Of a stretch of DNA of 64,000 nt, positions 37,675-49,665 are shown one piece after another. Location of the stretch: the NCBI GenBank assembly GCA_038503035.1, contig JAVSML010000046.1, positions 124,001 to 188,000 on the forward strand, written 5' to 3'. This DNA comes from Crocodylus rhombifer. Taxonomy: Eukaryota; Chordata; Crocodylia; Crocodylidae. The notes beneath the pieces were generated by a model. It was not told the origin of the DNA, made no database searches, and saw nothing but the letters and a program-made list of their open reading frames with translations. The stretch's first letter is position 1; every line of letters starts with the position of its first letter. The position numbers and the translations under genes were made by a program.

Positions 37675-38002
37675 CAGGGCTGTCCAACTTCTCAGCATCT
37701 GGGGGCTGCATGCTGAACTAGGTTGCATCTGTAAGACCCCCAGCCTGCACACTGTGTGGTCTTCCATGTACCCCTCCCTCCCCCATGTTCCTCCCCCTCC
37801 CCCACGTTCCAGCTGCCATGTGGGTTCCCCTGACCCCTCAACCCAGTCCCCCAGGGACGGGAAGTGAAAAGCAAAGCAGGAGGAAGGGGAGCCCAGAGAA
37901 CCTGGCTGCAGTAGGAGATGGAGAGGTGAAGGGAATAGTAGCTAGCCAGGATCCCTGGGGCCATCATTTTATCTCTTGTGGGCTGCATGTTGGACAGCCC
38001 TG
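37675..38002. mobile_element. hAT-like MITE
   Basis: The termini cagggctgtccaact and ttggacagccctg are perfect inverted repeats over 13 bp. The 8-bp flanks atataaca and atgaaagt agree at only 4 positions, so the insertion is old or the edge is slightly misplaced. The GC-rich interior is non-coding. Confidence 0.75.
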
Positions 38003-38044
38003 ATGAAAGTTAAGCATGTAAGTAGCCCACTGGGATTGCTTAGC

Positions 38045-38130
38045 TGCTTAGGGGTATAGTGACATCTTAGGGGTTAAGTTACTGTTGCAGCTATAGAGCC
38101 ATGAGTTTGAACCTCATTCTGGACTTGTGC
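38045..38130 (+). repeat. tRNA-derived SINE fragment
   Basis: The string taggggttaagttactgttgc followed by a box-B-like gagtttgaacctcattct resembles a tRNA-derived SINE head. It is weak and short. Confidence 0.35.
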
Positions 38131-38574
38131 TGAAGGCTATCCTCAGTTGATCTAGCTGTACATATATAGGTACCTGGTCACTGAAGCTTTGTAGTTAAAG
38201 AAGTCTGGATGTGATGCTGGCCCCATCACTTCTTCCTATGCCACTAGTGATAGAAACTGATGTGTCTTAACCAAATAGCTTGTTGGGGCTACGTGATCCT
38301 TTTGATTTTGACTCAGATGCCTAACATAGATTTAAACAGGCATTTCCATGCTTTGTTGACAGAGCCATAGTAACAGGAGTCTTGTCGAACTGAGCACTTT
38401 TAATGCAAGACTCATGATCATTTTATCCACATGAATAAATATTAATCAAATTAAGCACCAGAAGTGGACTAAAAGTTAGATCACTGATGTCCGCTTGCAC
38501 ACAGGGCCACTCCACCCCGATCAGTTTTCAAGATGGGGAGCTTAGCTGCTAAAGTCATGTCTCTCCTTCTAGAC

Positions 38575-38878
38575 CAGTGGTTCTTAACCTTTTTGGGCTC
38601 AAGACACCCCTCCATAACTTTTCTGAACACAGTGGCACCTGTTCCAAAAACAAATTTCACTAATTTTATGATTACAGAAAAATTACAGAACAATTTGTAT
38701 CTTGCAAAGACCTCAGAAAGTCCACGCTAGGGGTAGAATGCTTCTGAGAATCTGGATTCTTTTTGGAAATCTTTGGGTGTCATCTTGTGAATCGTGTCTA
38801 GGGATCTGGACGTGTAAGAGTGCTAATATTAAAAGCATCCTTAAAAGAAGCTTGTGATACCTCAGCTGAGAATCACTG
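38575..38878. mobile_element. hAT-like MITE (first of two abutting elements)
   Basis: The element starts cagtggttcttaacct and ends agctgagaatcactg, an imperfect inverted pair of Charlie type. Flanks ttctagac (38567-38574) and ctttaggt (38879-38886) are identical at 4 of 8 sites, and all four differences are transitions, as expected from decay. It is followed immediately by a second element. Confidence 0.7.
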
Positions 38879-38886
38879 CTTTAGGT

Positions 38887-39236
38887 CAGTGGCACTCAAT
38901 CTTTTGGCACAGGACCAGTCTGTAGGGCTAACTGAGCTTCACACACCACGATCAGGCCTCACGCTGCCTTGTCCTGGCCTTGTTCTGTCTTGCCTGGGTC
39001 TGTGCTTCACTTCCCAATCCTGATTAGCTTCATGCCACCCTGCTTGGCATGGTGGCAGTGAATCTAGCATGCACAGCTATGCTATCCAGCCCATGGGACT
39101 CTCTCTGGGTCTGGAAATCTGACAATAGGGAAGTGGTAGTTAGCTACAACTGCTCCCCCATCACCAATTTTTAGATCCATAAGGAGCCGTGCAAGACAGA
39201 GCTCTGAGGCCAGCTGGGGGTTAAGGACCCCTACTC
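38887..39236. mobile_element. hAT-like MITE (second of two abutting elements)
   Basis: It starts cagtggcactcaatctttt, exactly 8 bp after the previous element, and ends near ggttaaggacccctactc, an imperfect inverted counterpart. The right border is approximate. The interior is non-coding. Confidence 0.55.
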
Positions 39237-40421
39237 TGGACAATGGGTAGAGGAGAGGGGCAAGACCCAGGATGCAGTTCTGAAATACTTATTGCACTCC
39301 GATAAACTGCCCAATGCCTCAGTATTTAGGCGCTTAGCAGAAATAAAATAATTAAAAATTACAGAATGTATAGGTTTAAAAAACTGAAAACCTGGCAAAT
39401 TCTCTCCTCAGTATTATTCATTTAATGATCTCCTGACAGCCTGGATTTTTTGTTAGGAATCAGCTTTCTGATAGTGCACCCACTAAATAATATATCTTCA
39501 TTTCAAAATTCTTGTATAAAGTTACTTCATAAGGATATTTCAGCTCCCTGGCTGCTATTCATCAGAACTGTTTCATCAAGGAGCACGCTGACTCTACATG
39601 AAGTGCTGTCAAAGGTATAATGTAAACACACCGGTAAACAGAGAAACAGTGCTAGCTCCATTCAGTCATCTTGTGTTACTGAACCCAAGTTTGGATCTGC
39701 AAAATGGTCCCTGTCATCCTTCCACAGCGCCATGATCTTCAATAGTCTCTATGTTTATGCAAGACTTTACCCATAGGGATCAGATGGCTGGATCAGGGCC
39801 TAATGCAGAGACACAAGTTTCCAACAGGAATGTAACTTTCAGGTAGGAGCACAAACTGGAAGATGCTTCTGCAAAGTTGGCCATAATCTTTTAAAAGCTT
39901 GAGCAAGGCGAATCAGCTTTCACAGCTCCATGAAGAATGTCAAACTCTGGCCCTGACAGATCACAACACCTGTCAAAGGAATGAACACTAGCTCTATGCG
40001 CTCATAAAAGATGAGTCTACTCATGAGACAAGTTTTCATATTCCACACCAGGTCAAGATTTCAGGTGTTTTTCAGTTGCTGTCTTACTTCAGACACATTG
40101 CAGTAATCTAGCCTTGAGCTTCCAAAAACCTGTCCGATACATGGCAGGAGGGAGCGATCACAGCTCTCAAGCTAGATATAGATAAGTTTTTGTAAAAGGG
40201 GCATTTCAGTCCCCTGTTGTCAGCTGGGGAGCAGTTATGGAATTTGAAAGCAGTTATGGAAACAATAGGAATAAAGTGAATTTGTGGAAATTAGATGTAG
40301 ACAATCAGTAGGAACGTATTTACCTCTCTGGCCTTGTCTACTCAGTATTTTCTTCTGTGAACAAATTTGTCAGAGGTGTATGGTGACTAAAGTAGTTTGC
40401 TCCCAGACTTTGGTTAGAAAC
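39237..40421. other. Unique intronic stretch
   Basis: No gene or bounded transposon recognised. Confidence 0.45.
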
Positions 40422-40424
40422 TAA

Positions 40425-40663
40425 AGGTACCTATACACACGGCAAACCTCTAATTAGCACACATCGTAGCAGACTCAGTTAAACAAGCCTGCTGTGAGTC
40501 TGCTGGAGTGTGCTAATTAGCACGTTGCAGCAGCCTCCATGTCACGTGTATTCAGCATCCCCACTTCAAAATGGCAGTGGAGGCACTTTAACTAACGCTG
40601 TGGGAGTCGCTATAATTAAAGCTCCACCCCCCTCTCCACCCTGCAGCATGTGTATAGATGCCC
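40425..40663. mobile_element. Harbinger-like MITE with TAA target duplication
   Basis: The ends aggtacctatacacac and gtgtatagatgccc are inverted repeats, and taa flanks both sides (40422-40424 and 40664-40666), the TWA target of PIF/Harbinger elements. It is 239 bp and non-coding. Internally ctaattagcac and gtgctaattagcac form a second inverted pair. Confidence 0.8.
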
Positions 40664-40666
40664 TAA

Positions 40667-41359
40667 GGGAGCAAAAAGATTATACAGTCTGAGTTTAGCA
40701 ACTAGCAGTGTAGATTTGAATCCGTCATACATGCCATCATGCCATCCATAGATGGCAGAGCTGGCCATAATATTAGCCAGACTAATCACATGAGTAAAGC
40801 TATCCCTATGCATAAATGTTTGTAGAGATCAACCCCATATTTCCCAACATACCTGGGGCAGAAACTACTGCTTTAACACATTACTATTAGCACTATTGGA
40901 TAACAAATGCAAACCTATTCAAAATACCATCTTTGTTTCACTTACAAGTTTACCCAGATTGATTTATTTATTTAGCCTTTTCATATAATACAGCCTGATT
41001 GATATATTTTAAAATAAGTTTGAAGGTAAATTATCTGTTCTGTAGCTCTATTCTTGTTGGTGTTGTTTACAACAGTATCATTAATATTGTGATAGCATTT
41101 ACCCAGTAATTTCATTTTTGGAGGTTTATAACTCAGTCATAAACACTTACCACAGGCTGAAATCTGGCATGCCTCGTAAGTAATCAGCTTATATTTCTAT
41201 GTAATCTTATTTAGTATTCTGAAGCAGAAAAAAAAAGAAATATCATAAATATAAACTAGATGATGTACAAAAGTTAGAGAAGTTTAGAGGGACAGAGATC
41301 TTTGCAGATATACATAATACATTTTTATCACCTAAGGGTTTTAATATGGATTTTGGATG
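40667..41359. other. Unique AT-rich intronic stretch
   Basis: Nothing recognisable beyond AT-rich sequence. Confidence 0.5.
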
Positions 41360-41367
41360 GTTTAGTC

Positions 41368-41904
41368 CAGGGGTGCTCACCTTTTGGCCCTGCTGGCTAG
41401 ATGACTGAGGCAATGCAGGTCTGTGGGTCAGATAGAGCCCTCCATACCAGGATTGGGTCCAGGAACCCAGCATCACTCTCTTCTACCTCTGCATGTTAGG
41501 ATTGGTCCCCAAAGGCCTAGTACCTCTCCTTCCCACTTCAGTATGCCAGGATTGGCCCTGGGGATCTAGCACTACCCCACTATGGCTGAGATTGGGTTCT
41601 GGGGGCCTGGCGCCATCCCTTCCCACTCCAGCACACTGAGATTGGGTCCTGGGGACTTGGTGCCACCCCTTGCAGGCCTCTGGGGGCTCTGGTACCCAGC
41701 ATGGCTGCTACCTGGCCCTGTGTACTGGGATCACATGTCTGATTCAGTGTACAGGACACAGATTTCCTCATGGTCTGGAAACTTGGTGGTGGAGTCAAGC
41801 AGTGCCACCACTCTCCTCTCACCAAATGTCGAGATCCATGGAGGGTAGATGACATAGTGCTGCAGGCCAAATCTGGCCCTCATGCTGGAGGTTGAGCACC
41901 CCTG
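41368..41904. mobile_element. hAT-like element carrying a minisatellite
   Basis: The termini caggggtgctcacctt and ggttgagcacccctg are inverted repeats. Flanks gtttagtc (41360-41367) and gtctagtc (41905-41912) match at 7 of 8 positions. Most of its left half is a tandem array with a period of roughly 50 bp. No coding capacity. Confidence 0.85.
41450..41690. repeat. Minisatellite, about 50-bp period, five degenerate units
   Basis: The word gattgg recurs at 41451, 41500, 41550, 41590 and 41640, each followed by a similar ggg.cctggc.ccac.ccttcccact segment. Spacing is 40-50 bp. It lies inside the hAT-like element at 41368-41904. Confidence 0.75.
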
Positions 41905-41912
41905 GTCTAGTC

Positions 41913-42370
41913 AAGTGGTAGTATGATGGTCCAATAGCCTATCAAAGCTATTAAGAGTATCTTTCTTAACTTCAGTGGGTTTTGAATCAGGCCCTAAAAG
42001 AGTTAATGATTACTTACGTAGCCCAAATGATTTAAAAAAAAAATCTGCCTGATTAACCAAATGGAATGGTTGATCTGATCTGTCAGGTAAATGATACACA
42101 TTTTCTTTCTTTTTCTAGAGCTTAATTAAATATTTACCTGAGTGTGTCATCTGCTATTAACACTTTAATCTTTTATTGAGATAACAGGAGTTATACTATG
42201 GGAAAAGAATAAAATTAAACAAACAGTGTTTTTCAAGGTAAAAATAGTTTCACAAATCCTTAATAGTCACACTGTCCCAAGTTTAGAGTTCTTAATATTC
42301 TCTGCTCCTTGACCACTTAACCCACGTAATTTAGAAGGAGAAATGTCCTCTGATTTTATTTGTAAAATAA
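41913..42370. other. Unique AT-rich intronic stretch
   Basis: No gene or repeat recognised. Confidence 0.5.
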
Positions 42371-43526
42371 ACTAGGGGTGCAACAATAAAGATTTTCTTG
42401 ACCAATCCTTATAGCCGATTATTAACCAGCCATATCTGTTGATGCTGATCCGGTAACCAAATTACAGGAATGCAGCCAGGCAGCACGGAGAGCAGCTCCA
42501 TGTAAGTAAGTCTGTAGAGGAGCAGGGGCATGGGAAAGGGTTACTGGATGGGTCGGGGCCAAGGTTTGGGGCTGGGGATGCTGCCCAGTCAGGGCAGTAA
42601 ATGGGACTTGGAGCTGGGGCTGGGCGTAGGATGGAGCCATGGGTGGCTTGTTCAGGGGATTGGTGTCCCAGCACTTAATAATGGCAGCAGGCATGCTTGA
42701 ACTAAAAGTTCATTGAGTGAGCTTTAGTTCAAGCACCCCTGCCACCATTTTTAAGTGTGGGGATGGTTTTAAGCAGGGCAGAACTGAGCAGAGCAAGGGC
42801 AGATGCGAGCTGCTGAGTGTGGGCTCAGGGCTCTCTGCTCACTGCTGCCTTTGCCCCAGGAACCCCACAGTGGCTACATGTTCCCTGCCTGTCCAACAAA
42901 TGGAGGCACAACTTGCTGCCCTCACTGCTGCAGGGTAGGCAGGGGGTGTGCAACCAGTGTGGGGCTCCCGAGGGAAAGGCAGCAAAGTGGGGAGCCCTAA
43001 GCCCACAGCAGACAGCCCACATTTGCCATGTGCACAAAACGGGGGTGGGGGGCATATGCCCCTCCATGCCTTCCCTGGAGGGGTGTGCAGTGGCGGGGAG
43101 CCCCCCACCATGCCTACTGGACCAGTTGTCCATGGCTCCATTCTGTTGTGCTCTGTTGCCCCTAGCCCCATGCACTGCCCTGGCAGGGCAGCACCCCCAG
43201 TCCCAGACCATACCCCACTTCCTCCCTCAACATGGGGGCCTTGATCTTCCCCACTCAATCTCTTTCCCTCCCCCACAGCTCTTCCCCTCCACATATCTAC
43301 CTGCAGTGACCTGCTCCACACTGCCCAGCTGCATTCCTGGTCACGTGCATGCATGCAGCCATGCACATGCACACGGTGTCTGGGGGCCCAGCCAGAAGGC
43401 ATAATTAATTATATTTTTCAGTGATCATTATCGGCTACACTGGCCAAAAAAAGCAGATAGCCAGTAATGTAAATTTGCCTTTTAATGGTGCTGATCCAAC
43501 ATGCAAGTAATATATCGGTGCACCTC
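42371..43526 (+). mobile_element. hAT-like element with GC-rich interior
   Basis: The left end actaggggtgcaac is mirrored by the right end tatcggtgcacctc. Flanks taaaataa (42363-42370) and taaaatat (43527-43534) match at 7 of 8 positions. Termini of about 100 bp contain ccgattattaaccagccatat and gtgatcattatcggctaca. The 0.9-kb interior is GC-rich and gives overlapping open frames on both strands with no recognisable domain. A related copy lies in the same orientation at 57.67-58.63 kb. Confidence 0.75.
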
Positions 43527-43534
43527 TAAAATAT

Positions 43535-45519
43535 ACACACATATACATTTTCTTGTAATGCTCTACTAAAATTCTTCTAGCTAGACCAAAGATGTCTTTT
43601 TGTCCCATTAGATTAAAAGCTACTGTTTGTACTCAGCAGATAACAAGCAATAATATTAAAAATAAATTAAAAACCATAAGGAATGGGAGGAAGAATAATA
43701 CTGAAAATATTATAGTGTCATATGGGCCAACTTTATATCCTCACCTAGAATACTGTGCTTCTCATTAAACTAGATAGTTGCTGTCTTGCAACATGGAAGT
43801 TCTTTAAATATGCCTTACAGAAAGGTTTTAATATTAACAGTGCCTAATCAAGTATTCCAAAGTCAAGTCCTTGCAGAAGTTAAGGGTTCTCTTGCAGCAT
43901 TAACTCAGCCATGGTGTAGGATATTCTATCCATGAATCAGGCTCTAAACGGGTTCAGGCATACATCAGCTCCTTCTGGAAAAATAGGCCACAGCTCATTG
44001 ACTCTGAAAGCCAGTTCTCTGAGCTTTCATCTGTTTAGACTTGCAAGTTGAACATATGACCCTGGAATGTCAGAACAGAGGTCCACAAGAAAAATAATAA
44101 TACAATTAGATTTAGTGAAATGTAATACTTCATAAAACATGTTATGGAGTTTGTTATTCTGGTCCCAGTCCACTAAAATACTTAGGTATGTACTTAACCC
44201 TAAACACCAGTAGTAACATAAGGAGTGGGCAACTGGGGTGCCATCCCTGGGCACCTACTTAGAGGGGCTGCAAGAATGGCAGCCACTATCACTGCTGACC
44301 CAGTCCCTGATGCCCTCCCTGCCACTGTTGCCTCCGAGGGCCCAGACCCTAGTTGTTACACCTCTGAGCATCTGAAAAGTCCCTCTGACTTGACTGATTA
44401 CCATAAATTAATGTGATGTCAGTGGAACTACTTGCATGCTGAAATTTAAAGTCATGCTAAAGTGCTTTGCTGATTCAGTCTCTTGTTTGCTTATTACCTT
44501 TTTTGTTAGCTGAAATACCTGGGGGAGAATTTCATGAGGACAGAAGCTATACAGACTTACCTTAGCCTTCTTCAGTGCCCCACATAGAAAGAAATGCATT
44601 CAGCCTTAAATAGCAGCTTTAAAGAGTAGATTTAAGGGACTTTGGACTCTTCTCTTGGGCCTTGATGAAACCTCAGAACTAGCATGACCTGCCCTGAGGC
44701 ACATACTACACTGTCTTTGACTATCCATGAGGGACATCTGTTTACAATTGGGATAACTTTTGAAGAGCTATTGTGCTTCTCCTTCTCTCAGACTCCTATC
44801 TAAGCTGTTGTAAAACTTCAGTAGGAAAAAAGAATACAATTTGAACAGTGATAATAGCTCATTATTAAAAACAACCCTTCTTACACTTGGAAAGGCTGAA
44901 AAATATAGAAATATATTACTATCAGAAGCAGCAGCAAGAGAAACAGTAATATAGAAATACCATAAAACACACAAAACATACCTACTCCTGAAACAGTTTC
45001 TGTAATCCTGTTTTGTCAAGGCATTTTATGCATTGATAAAATGAGCTAGAAAAAGTGATTTAGATCTAAGTTATACATCTAGTCAGTAGTAGTCACCTCT
45101 TGTTCTTAGAGAGAAGAAGAGAAGGCAGACACCACAACTCTTCAGCCCATGACACTCTTAAGATGGACATGACTCCTGAAGAGGTGATGGTCTGGGTACA
45201 GACTGCGGTAGAATTGAGCCCGGTACCTTCCCACGGTTCCTGCCACAGGCCAATTCCAAGGGTGGTCTCCAAACCTGGTGCTCATTGTGATCAGCTGGGG
45301 TTATCTAATGTCCTAGAGCATCTATATTGCAAACCTTTCTTCTGTCAGCGTCGGCTGCTGGCCCTAACCACTGCCATATGGTACAGCAATGGCATATGCT
45401 CAGACCAAATGGTATAGGTCCTCACGTGAATAAGGGTGTCACGTGTGGGTACTGTTTTCTCTCCAGGTGAATAATGACCATTGGCTGTTAGAGTGTTGGA
45501 AAACCCTAACCAGAATTGG
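43535..45519. other. Mostly unique intronic stretch
   Basis: No gene recognised. The segment 45300-45400 has a minus-strand string resembling a SINE head (ccatatggcagtggttagg), too weak to bound. Confidence 0.4.
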
Positions 45520-46340
45520 GACTGGTCAGCAGGGACCATCTGTCAAGCCTCCCTTGGGCTAGAAGTGAGGCTGATGGCCCATATAGGGGGTTTAGCACTG
45601 ATGGTCATTTGGGCTGGCAGTGCATCAGGGCCAAGAGCCTCTATGACCTTACCTTAAGGCCATCAGGAAGCCCTGAGCTGGAGGATGGTTCTGTTCAATT
45701 CTTATGAGTGTTAAGTACAGGTGGTCATTTGTGGAGGCAATGGTCAAGTCCCCTAGGCCTCTGCTGCTACCCTGTAAGGCCTGCAATCTGAAATGGATTT
45801 AATGGATGCTGGGTGCTGCCATCCAGCTCATCTTGGGTGTCAGGAACTATGGTCATTTGAGGGGGTTATGCCCCCCTTTTAGGGCTGTCCATATAGTTTG
45901 CCTCTGTAGCTGAACCTCTGGGGTGCTTCCCCAGCTCATTGCATGGGATCAGCACATTGGCCATTCAAGGGATTTATGGTCTGCTTTGGTCGTTCCCTTC
46001 TTAAGGCTTATGGGTTGGATAGACTCAATGGAAACTGGGCTAAGAGTGGTGCTGACTAACTTGATGGATCATTATTTGTTAAGAACCCTGCCTGTTTTCC
46101 TGGGCTTCAGGTTTCACCTCCAAGTTCAACTATGCCCCATTGTGCTGTTTTTCTCTATCCTGTCATTTCACATCCAAGTTGCCCCCTCCCCCTTCTCTAC
46201 AGCTGGACAATCTTGTAATGATAAAAACAACTATGCAGTTGGCAAATGGCTGAAAACAGATTCATGGCAGTCATCACTGGATGTCTGTCTCAGGTTGGAT
46301 GGGCCACCTGGGACTTTCGTCCCGAATAATCCAAAACAGG
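45520..46340. repeat. Possible degraded interspersed repeat with recurring motif
   Basis: The word tggtcattt recurs at about 45602, 45722 and 45850, with ggccattcaagg near 45959, and each is followed by g-rich then aaggcc-like sequence. This hints at an ancient tandem structure or a decayed retroelement. No family could be assigned. Confidence 0.3.
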
Positions 46341-47038
46341 TACCCATCTGGGGTCATCTTAATTAGACTGCACTGCTTTTAGGATATATACTATATCCTG
46401 CCTTCAGTGTGTTGCTATTGCCCCTAATGGAAGAGGCAAAGATATCTAAGTAGTGATGCACATTCTTGAATGCAGCATTCAAAGGCAATGGAAAGGTTCC
46501 CAATAACGGCAATGGACTCTGGGTCAGGCAGCAAGGAAATTCAAGAAAGCACTCAAATACATGCTTAATTTTAAGGAAGTGCTTAACCTCCATTGGCTAT
46601 GAGTACATACTTATGTTTTCATGAACTGAGGTCTAAACAAGGATCCATATGGGAATATTTACCTTAAGAATGTTTTTTATATTAGTTTCTGGCATTTGTC
46701 TGCTTTATCATATTTTATTTTGATATGTATTTTGTGCGCAGGGTTTTATACGACTTTAGCTAGTGCATTCCAGTCACTTTAAATCTCATGAAACACTGAG
46801 CCACTGAAGTAATTTTTATGTTCAAACCTCTGGTTCCTGAGGGTCCAGTTCATTTCTGCTGTGAATTTAAATGAGTTAATTTAAGCAGTTGGGTCAGAAG
46901 CCACTATCATCGTAGTAGCCCCGTGCCTGATTCTTAATTAAAGGCAACAGGAGATTAATTTGAAACATTAATTTAAAAGTGCCTATACAAAAGGAAAGAA
47001 TTATTGCAATAAAGCCTAAAGAACTTTTTTGTCCCTAG

Positions 47039-47100
47039 ATGTAGAAGACAGAACTAGCTCAGGGTCCTGGGGGAATGGAGGACATCCTAGTCCATCCAGG
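47039..47100 (+). CDS. TCF4: TCF4 internal coding exon (about residues 49-69)
   Basis: This is a 62-bp internal exon of transcription factor 4 (E2-2), a nuclear bHLH E-protein that binds E-boxes as homodimers or as heterodimers with tissue-specific bHLH factors. It is preceded by a pyrimidine tract and a ctag acceptor (AG at 47037-47038) and followed by a strong donor, gtaagtat, at 47101. The first two bases complete a codon begun in the previous exon, giving Asn. The remaining 20 codons read [20 protein letters not shown]. As I remember human TCF4-B, this matches apart from one Ser-to-Thr change. TCF12 and TCF3 differ much more here. In the protein it is a low-complexity Gly/Ser/Pro stretch in the distal part of the N-terminal activation domain AD1, far from the C-terminal bHLH. 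It ends in phase 0, matching the exon at 50480. It is too short to appear as a long open frame. Confidence 0.95.
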
Positions 47101-48077
47101 GTAAGTATATCTAATCTTTTTCCCGAACCAGACTTCCTGCATATGTAAATTTGCAATCTCAAATGCAAGTTTTGCACCTGATTGTGTGGAAAAATGTTCA
47201 TGCCAAGCTGGCTTCAGACCAACTTCTCTTCAAAACTGCTTTTTTTACATTCTTATCTGATCCTGTGATTGAATCTAACACCTACTCCACTCCTGCTAAC
47301 AGGTAGCAGGAATATTCATCATCCATTTTGCCTTGCTAGGCTGCATCAGCTATTGATCCAACAAGAGTGTGTTATCTCAGTATTGTAAAAGGTATATGTT
47401 GTTATTAACCTTTTACTACATTTGCTATAGTCTGAATACAGGAAGATGTTAGTTCTCATGGACACAGCATATTTGCTTGCCAAATATGAACTGCATAACT
47501 TCAGGAAACACTTGTATACTAAAAGGTGCTCCTTCCAGATCCAGCCACACTTAGGAAGAGTGAATGACATCTTACTTGGGTAATCCAACTGAAATCAATG
47601 GGACTAGTTGAAGGAAAGTTACTTTTCCTTTGAATATGCAAAGAGTCCCAGTGGTGCCAAAATCTCAACCCACAATCATTGCTTCCTCCCACTTCGACCA
47701 TTTACATAATCATACTCCACACCTCCCTTCAGATCAACAGTGCCTAACTGGACATTCTGCTCAATCTCTGTTAAAAGGCCTTAAAACAAGCACAAGTAGG
47801 GATGTAAACCAATCAGGCTCAATGTGTTTGGAAACACGCCATTAATTACCCATAACTGACTACATTTTTGAGGCTTAGGGGAATTTTTAACATTTTTGGG
47901 CCAGCTTTTAATAGTTATAGGCTTACATTCGTCACATAAAATATGTCCATGCACGTATCTGTATCAATAAACTGTACAACTGTGCATACTTAGTTTTCAT
48001 TCCTATTTACATAGGCTGTGAATACAAATGCAAGTGTGCACACTATTGTCTATTAGTCTATGAGTGTGCAGCTTTTT

Positions 48078-48200
48078 AGAATCATCAAACAGTCAAGTTG
48101 GAAGGGACCTTGAGTGACCTCCTGCTTAAAGCAGGATCTTGACTTTTCCATCCCAGTTAAGTATCTGTCCAATTTGTTTCTGGATAGACCTCCAAACCCG
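48078..48200 (-). mobile_element. CR1 LINE 3' end fragment in intron
   Basis: The string agaatcatcaaacagtcaag followed by ttggaagggaccttgagtga is the reverse complement of a CR1 3' terminus. The segment continues through aaagcaggatctt and ctgtccaatttgtttctgg. It is short and 5'-truncated. Confidence 0.8.
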
Positions 48201-49479
48201 CAGGGTTACAGTACGATACCCAAAGTATGAAAGTTAGTAGTCTTCAGAGGGTTGCAAGTATCTGCTTCCACTGCTAATTTTAACCTTCAAGACTAAGATC
48301 TTCCAGTTTACCAATAACTGTTTTCAGGCTTTGCTACAGCTGTCAGTTTTCACATTCTAGTGCATTATGTGGATGGGAAGAGGAAATCTTTTCTGTTCTT
48401 CATGTGGTAATTCTCATATTGACAGTAAGTTAAGTCCTAATTGTCAGGGTAGTAACTCAATTATTGTTTATCACTGAGAATTATTCAGATTCACTGTCTT
48501 TGTTGTGATACTTAAACAGCTGCAGTACAACGAAATTCAGTAGTTTTGACCATGTGTCTGTGAAAGCCAAGTCTAGAGTTGCTGTAACTCTCGGGAGTCA
48601 ATTTTCATTTATTTGAAGACTAAGAAATATAATTTCCTAGTATTAGCATTCATGTCTTAGTCTGAAGTCACTGAGACTCCTCTCTTTAAGTGAGTGCTCA
48701 CCAGTTCAAGTAACCCTATCTCAAAGAAGGCCCAGTTCTACATTTTTTAATTAAGCAAACCTCCTATTAATCACAAAAACTTTGAGTCTGTGCTATGCAA
48801 TTACAGAGTCATGGGCTTAGTATCTTTCTTGGAATTGGGCTGAGAGAGCACAAGTATATACTTCAGTATCAGAATTGCTTTTGCTTATATTTTGCAAATG
48901 CATAATAGACAAAAAGGGTCTTTCGCTTTATTTATGGCTTTAAACTGTTTACATTGCTTTTAAATTGTTTTCTAATGACTGTTAACATCAGGGCTTGCAA
49001 GTGTTGCCGGCTGAGGTTCAGTGCCCCAAAGTAACTGTCTAGTGAGGTGAAAGGCAGCTTTATTGTTCAGACACAGGCCATCTTTTTTTCCTGTGGGCAG
49101 ACTCTGCCCTTTGGCTAAGATTATGCCAAGTGACACTTCGAAGAAAATTTACTTAGTCTTGTATTACACTGCAGCCATCTGAGCAGAATGATTTTTTCCC
49201 CCCGATTTACAACATATCAGGATAGAATTTCAACTTAACCCATAGAAGAGGAAAAGCCAATCACTTTTTCTTATTGCGCCTTGTTAGGCAGCCATTACAT
49301 CATTACTTCACACACATCTGTGAGGGTTTTTTCTTTTTCCTTGACACTTGTATTGCTTTTAAGGAAAAGATGTTTTGAAAAGTAACCTCTAAATTTGCAC
49401 ACACAATTATTTATGCATGCAAAAACTTGAATGTGAGTGTACAATGAGATGCCATAAAGAAATGAGCATAAGCCTGAGA

Positions 49480-49665
49480 GGAAGGCTTGAGTTTTAATCA
49501 GGGCTCTGCATTAATTTTCTGGGTGTGTTATGCAAATAACTTAACCTCCATGTGTCTCAGTTTCCCTTTCTGCAAAATGAAGATGACATTTCCATTTCTT
49601 ACCACAGTCTGAGAAAAATTCTTAGCAATAGTTGAAGATGTAAAGTGCTATGGGTGGACTGATTC
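49480..49665 (+). repeat. MIR SINE
   Basis: The segment contains the recognisable MIR core and tail: aacttaacctccatgtgtct, then cagtttccctttctgcaaaa, then tgaagatgac and a late gtaaagtgctatg. It is an ancient SINE shared across amniotes, here within the intron between the two exons. Confidence 0.8.

Larger units (their letters stand above)
1..47038 (+). other. TCF4: TCF4 intron (3' part, at least 47 kb)
   Basis: All sequence upstream of the first exon is interpreted as one large TCF4 intron, because the preceding coding exon (activation-domain sequence with MFSPPV) could not be found in it. It is mainly AT-rich DNA interrupted by the transposable elements listed separately. Alternative TCF4 first exons are known in mammals in this part of the gene. 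I could not recognise any here, so small non-coding or isoform-specific exons may be hidden. No other gene is supported on either strand. Confidence 0.75.

Noticed and set aside
42817..43404. 195-codon open frame (+), with a 187-codon frame opposite
   Set aside because: Both occupy the GC-rich centre of a hAT-like element, overlap each other on opposite strands, and have no domain.
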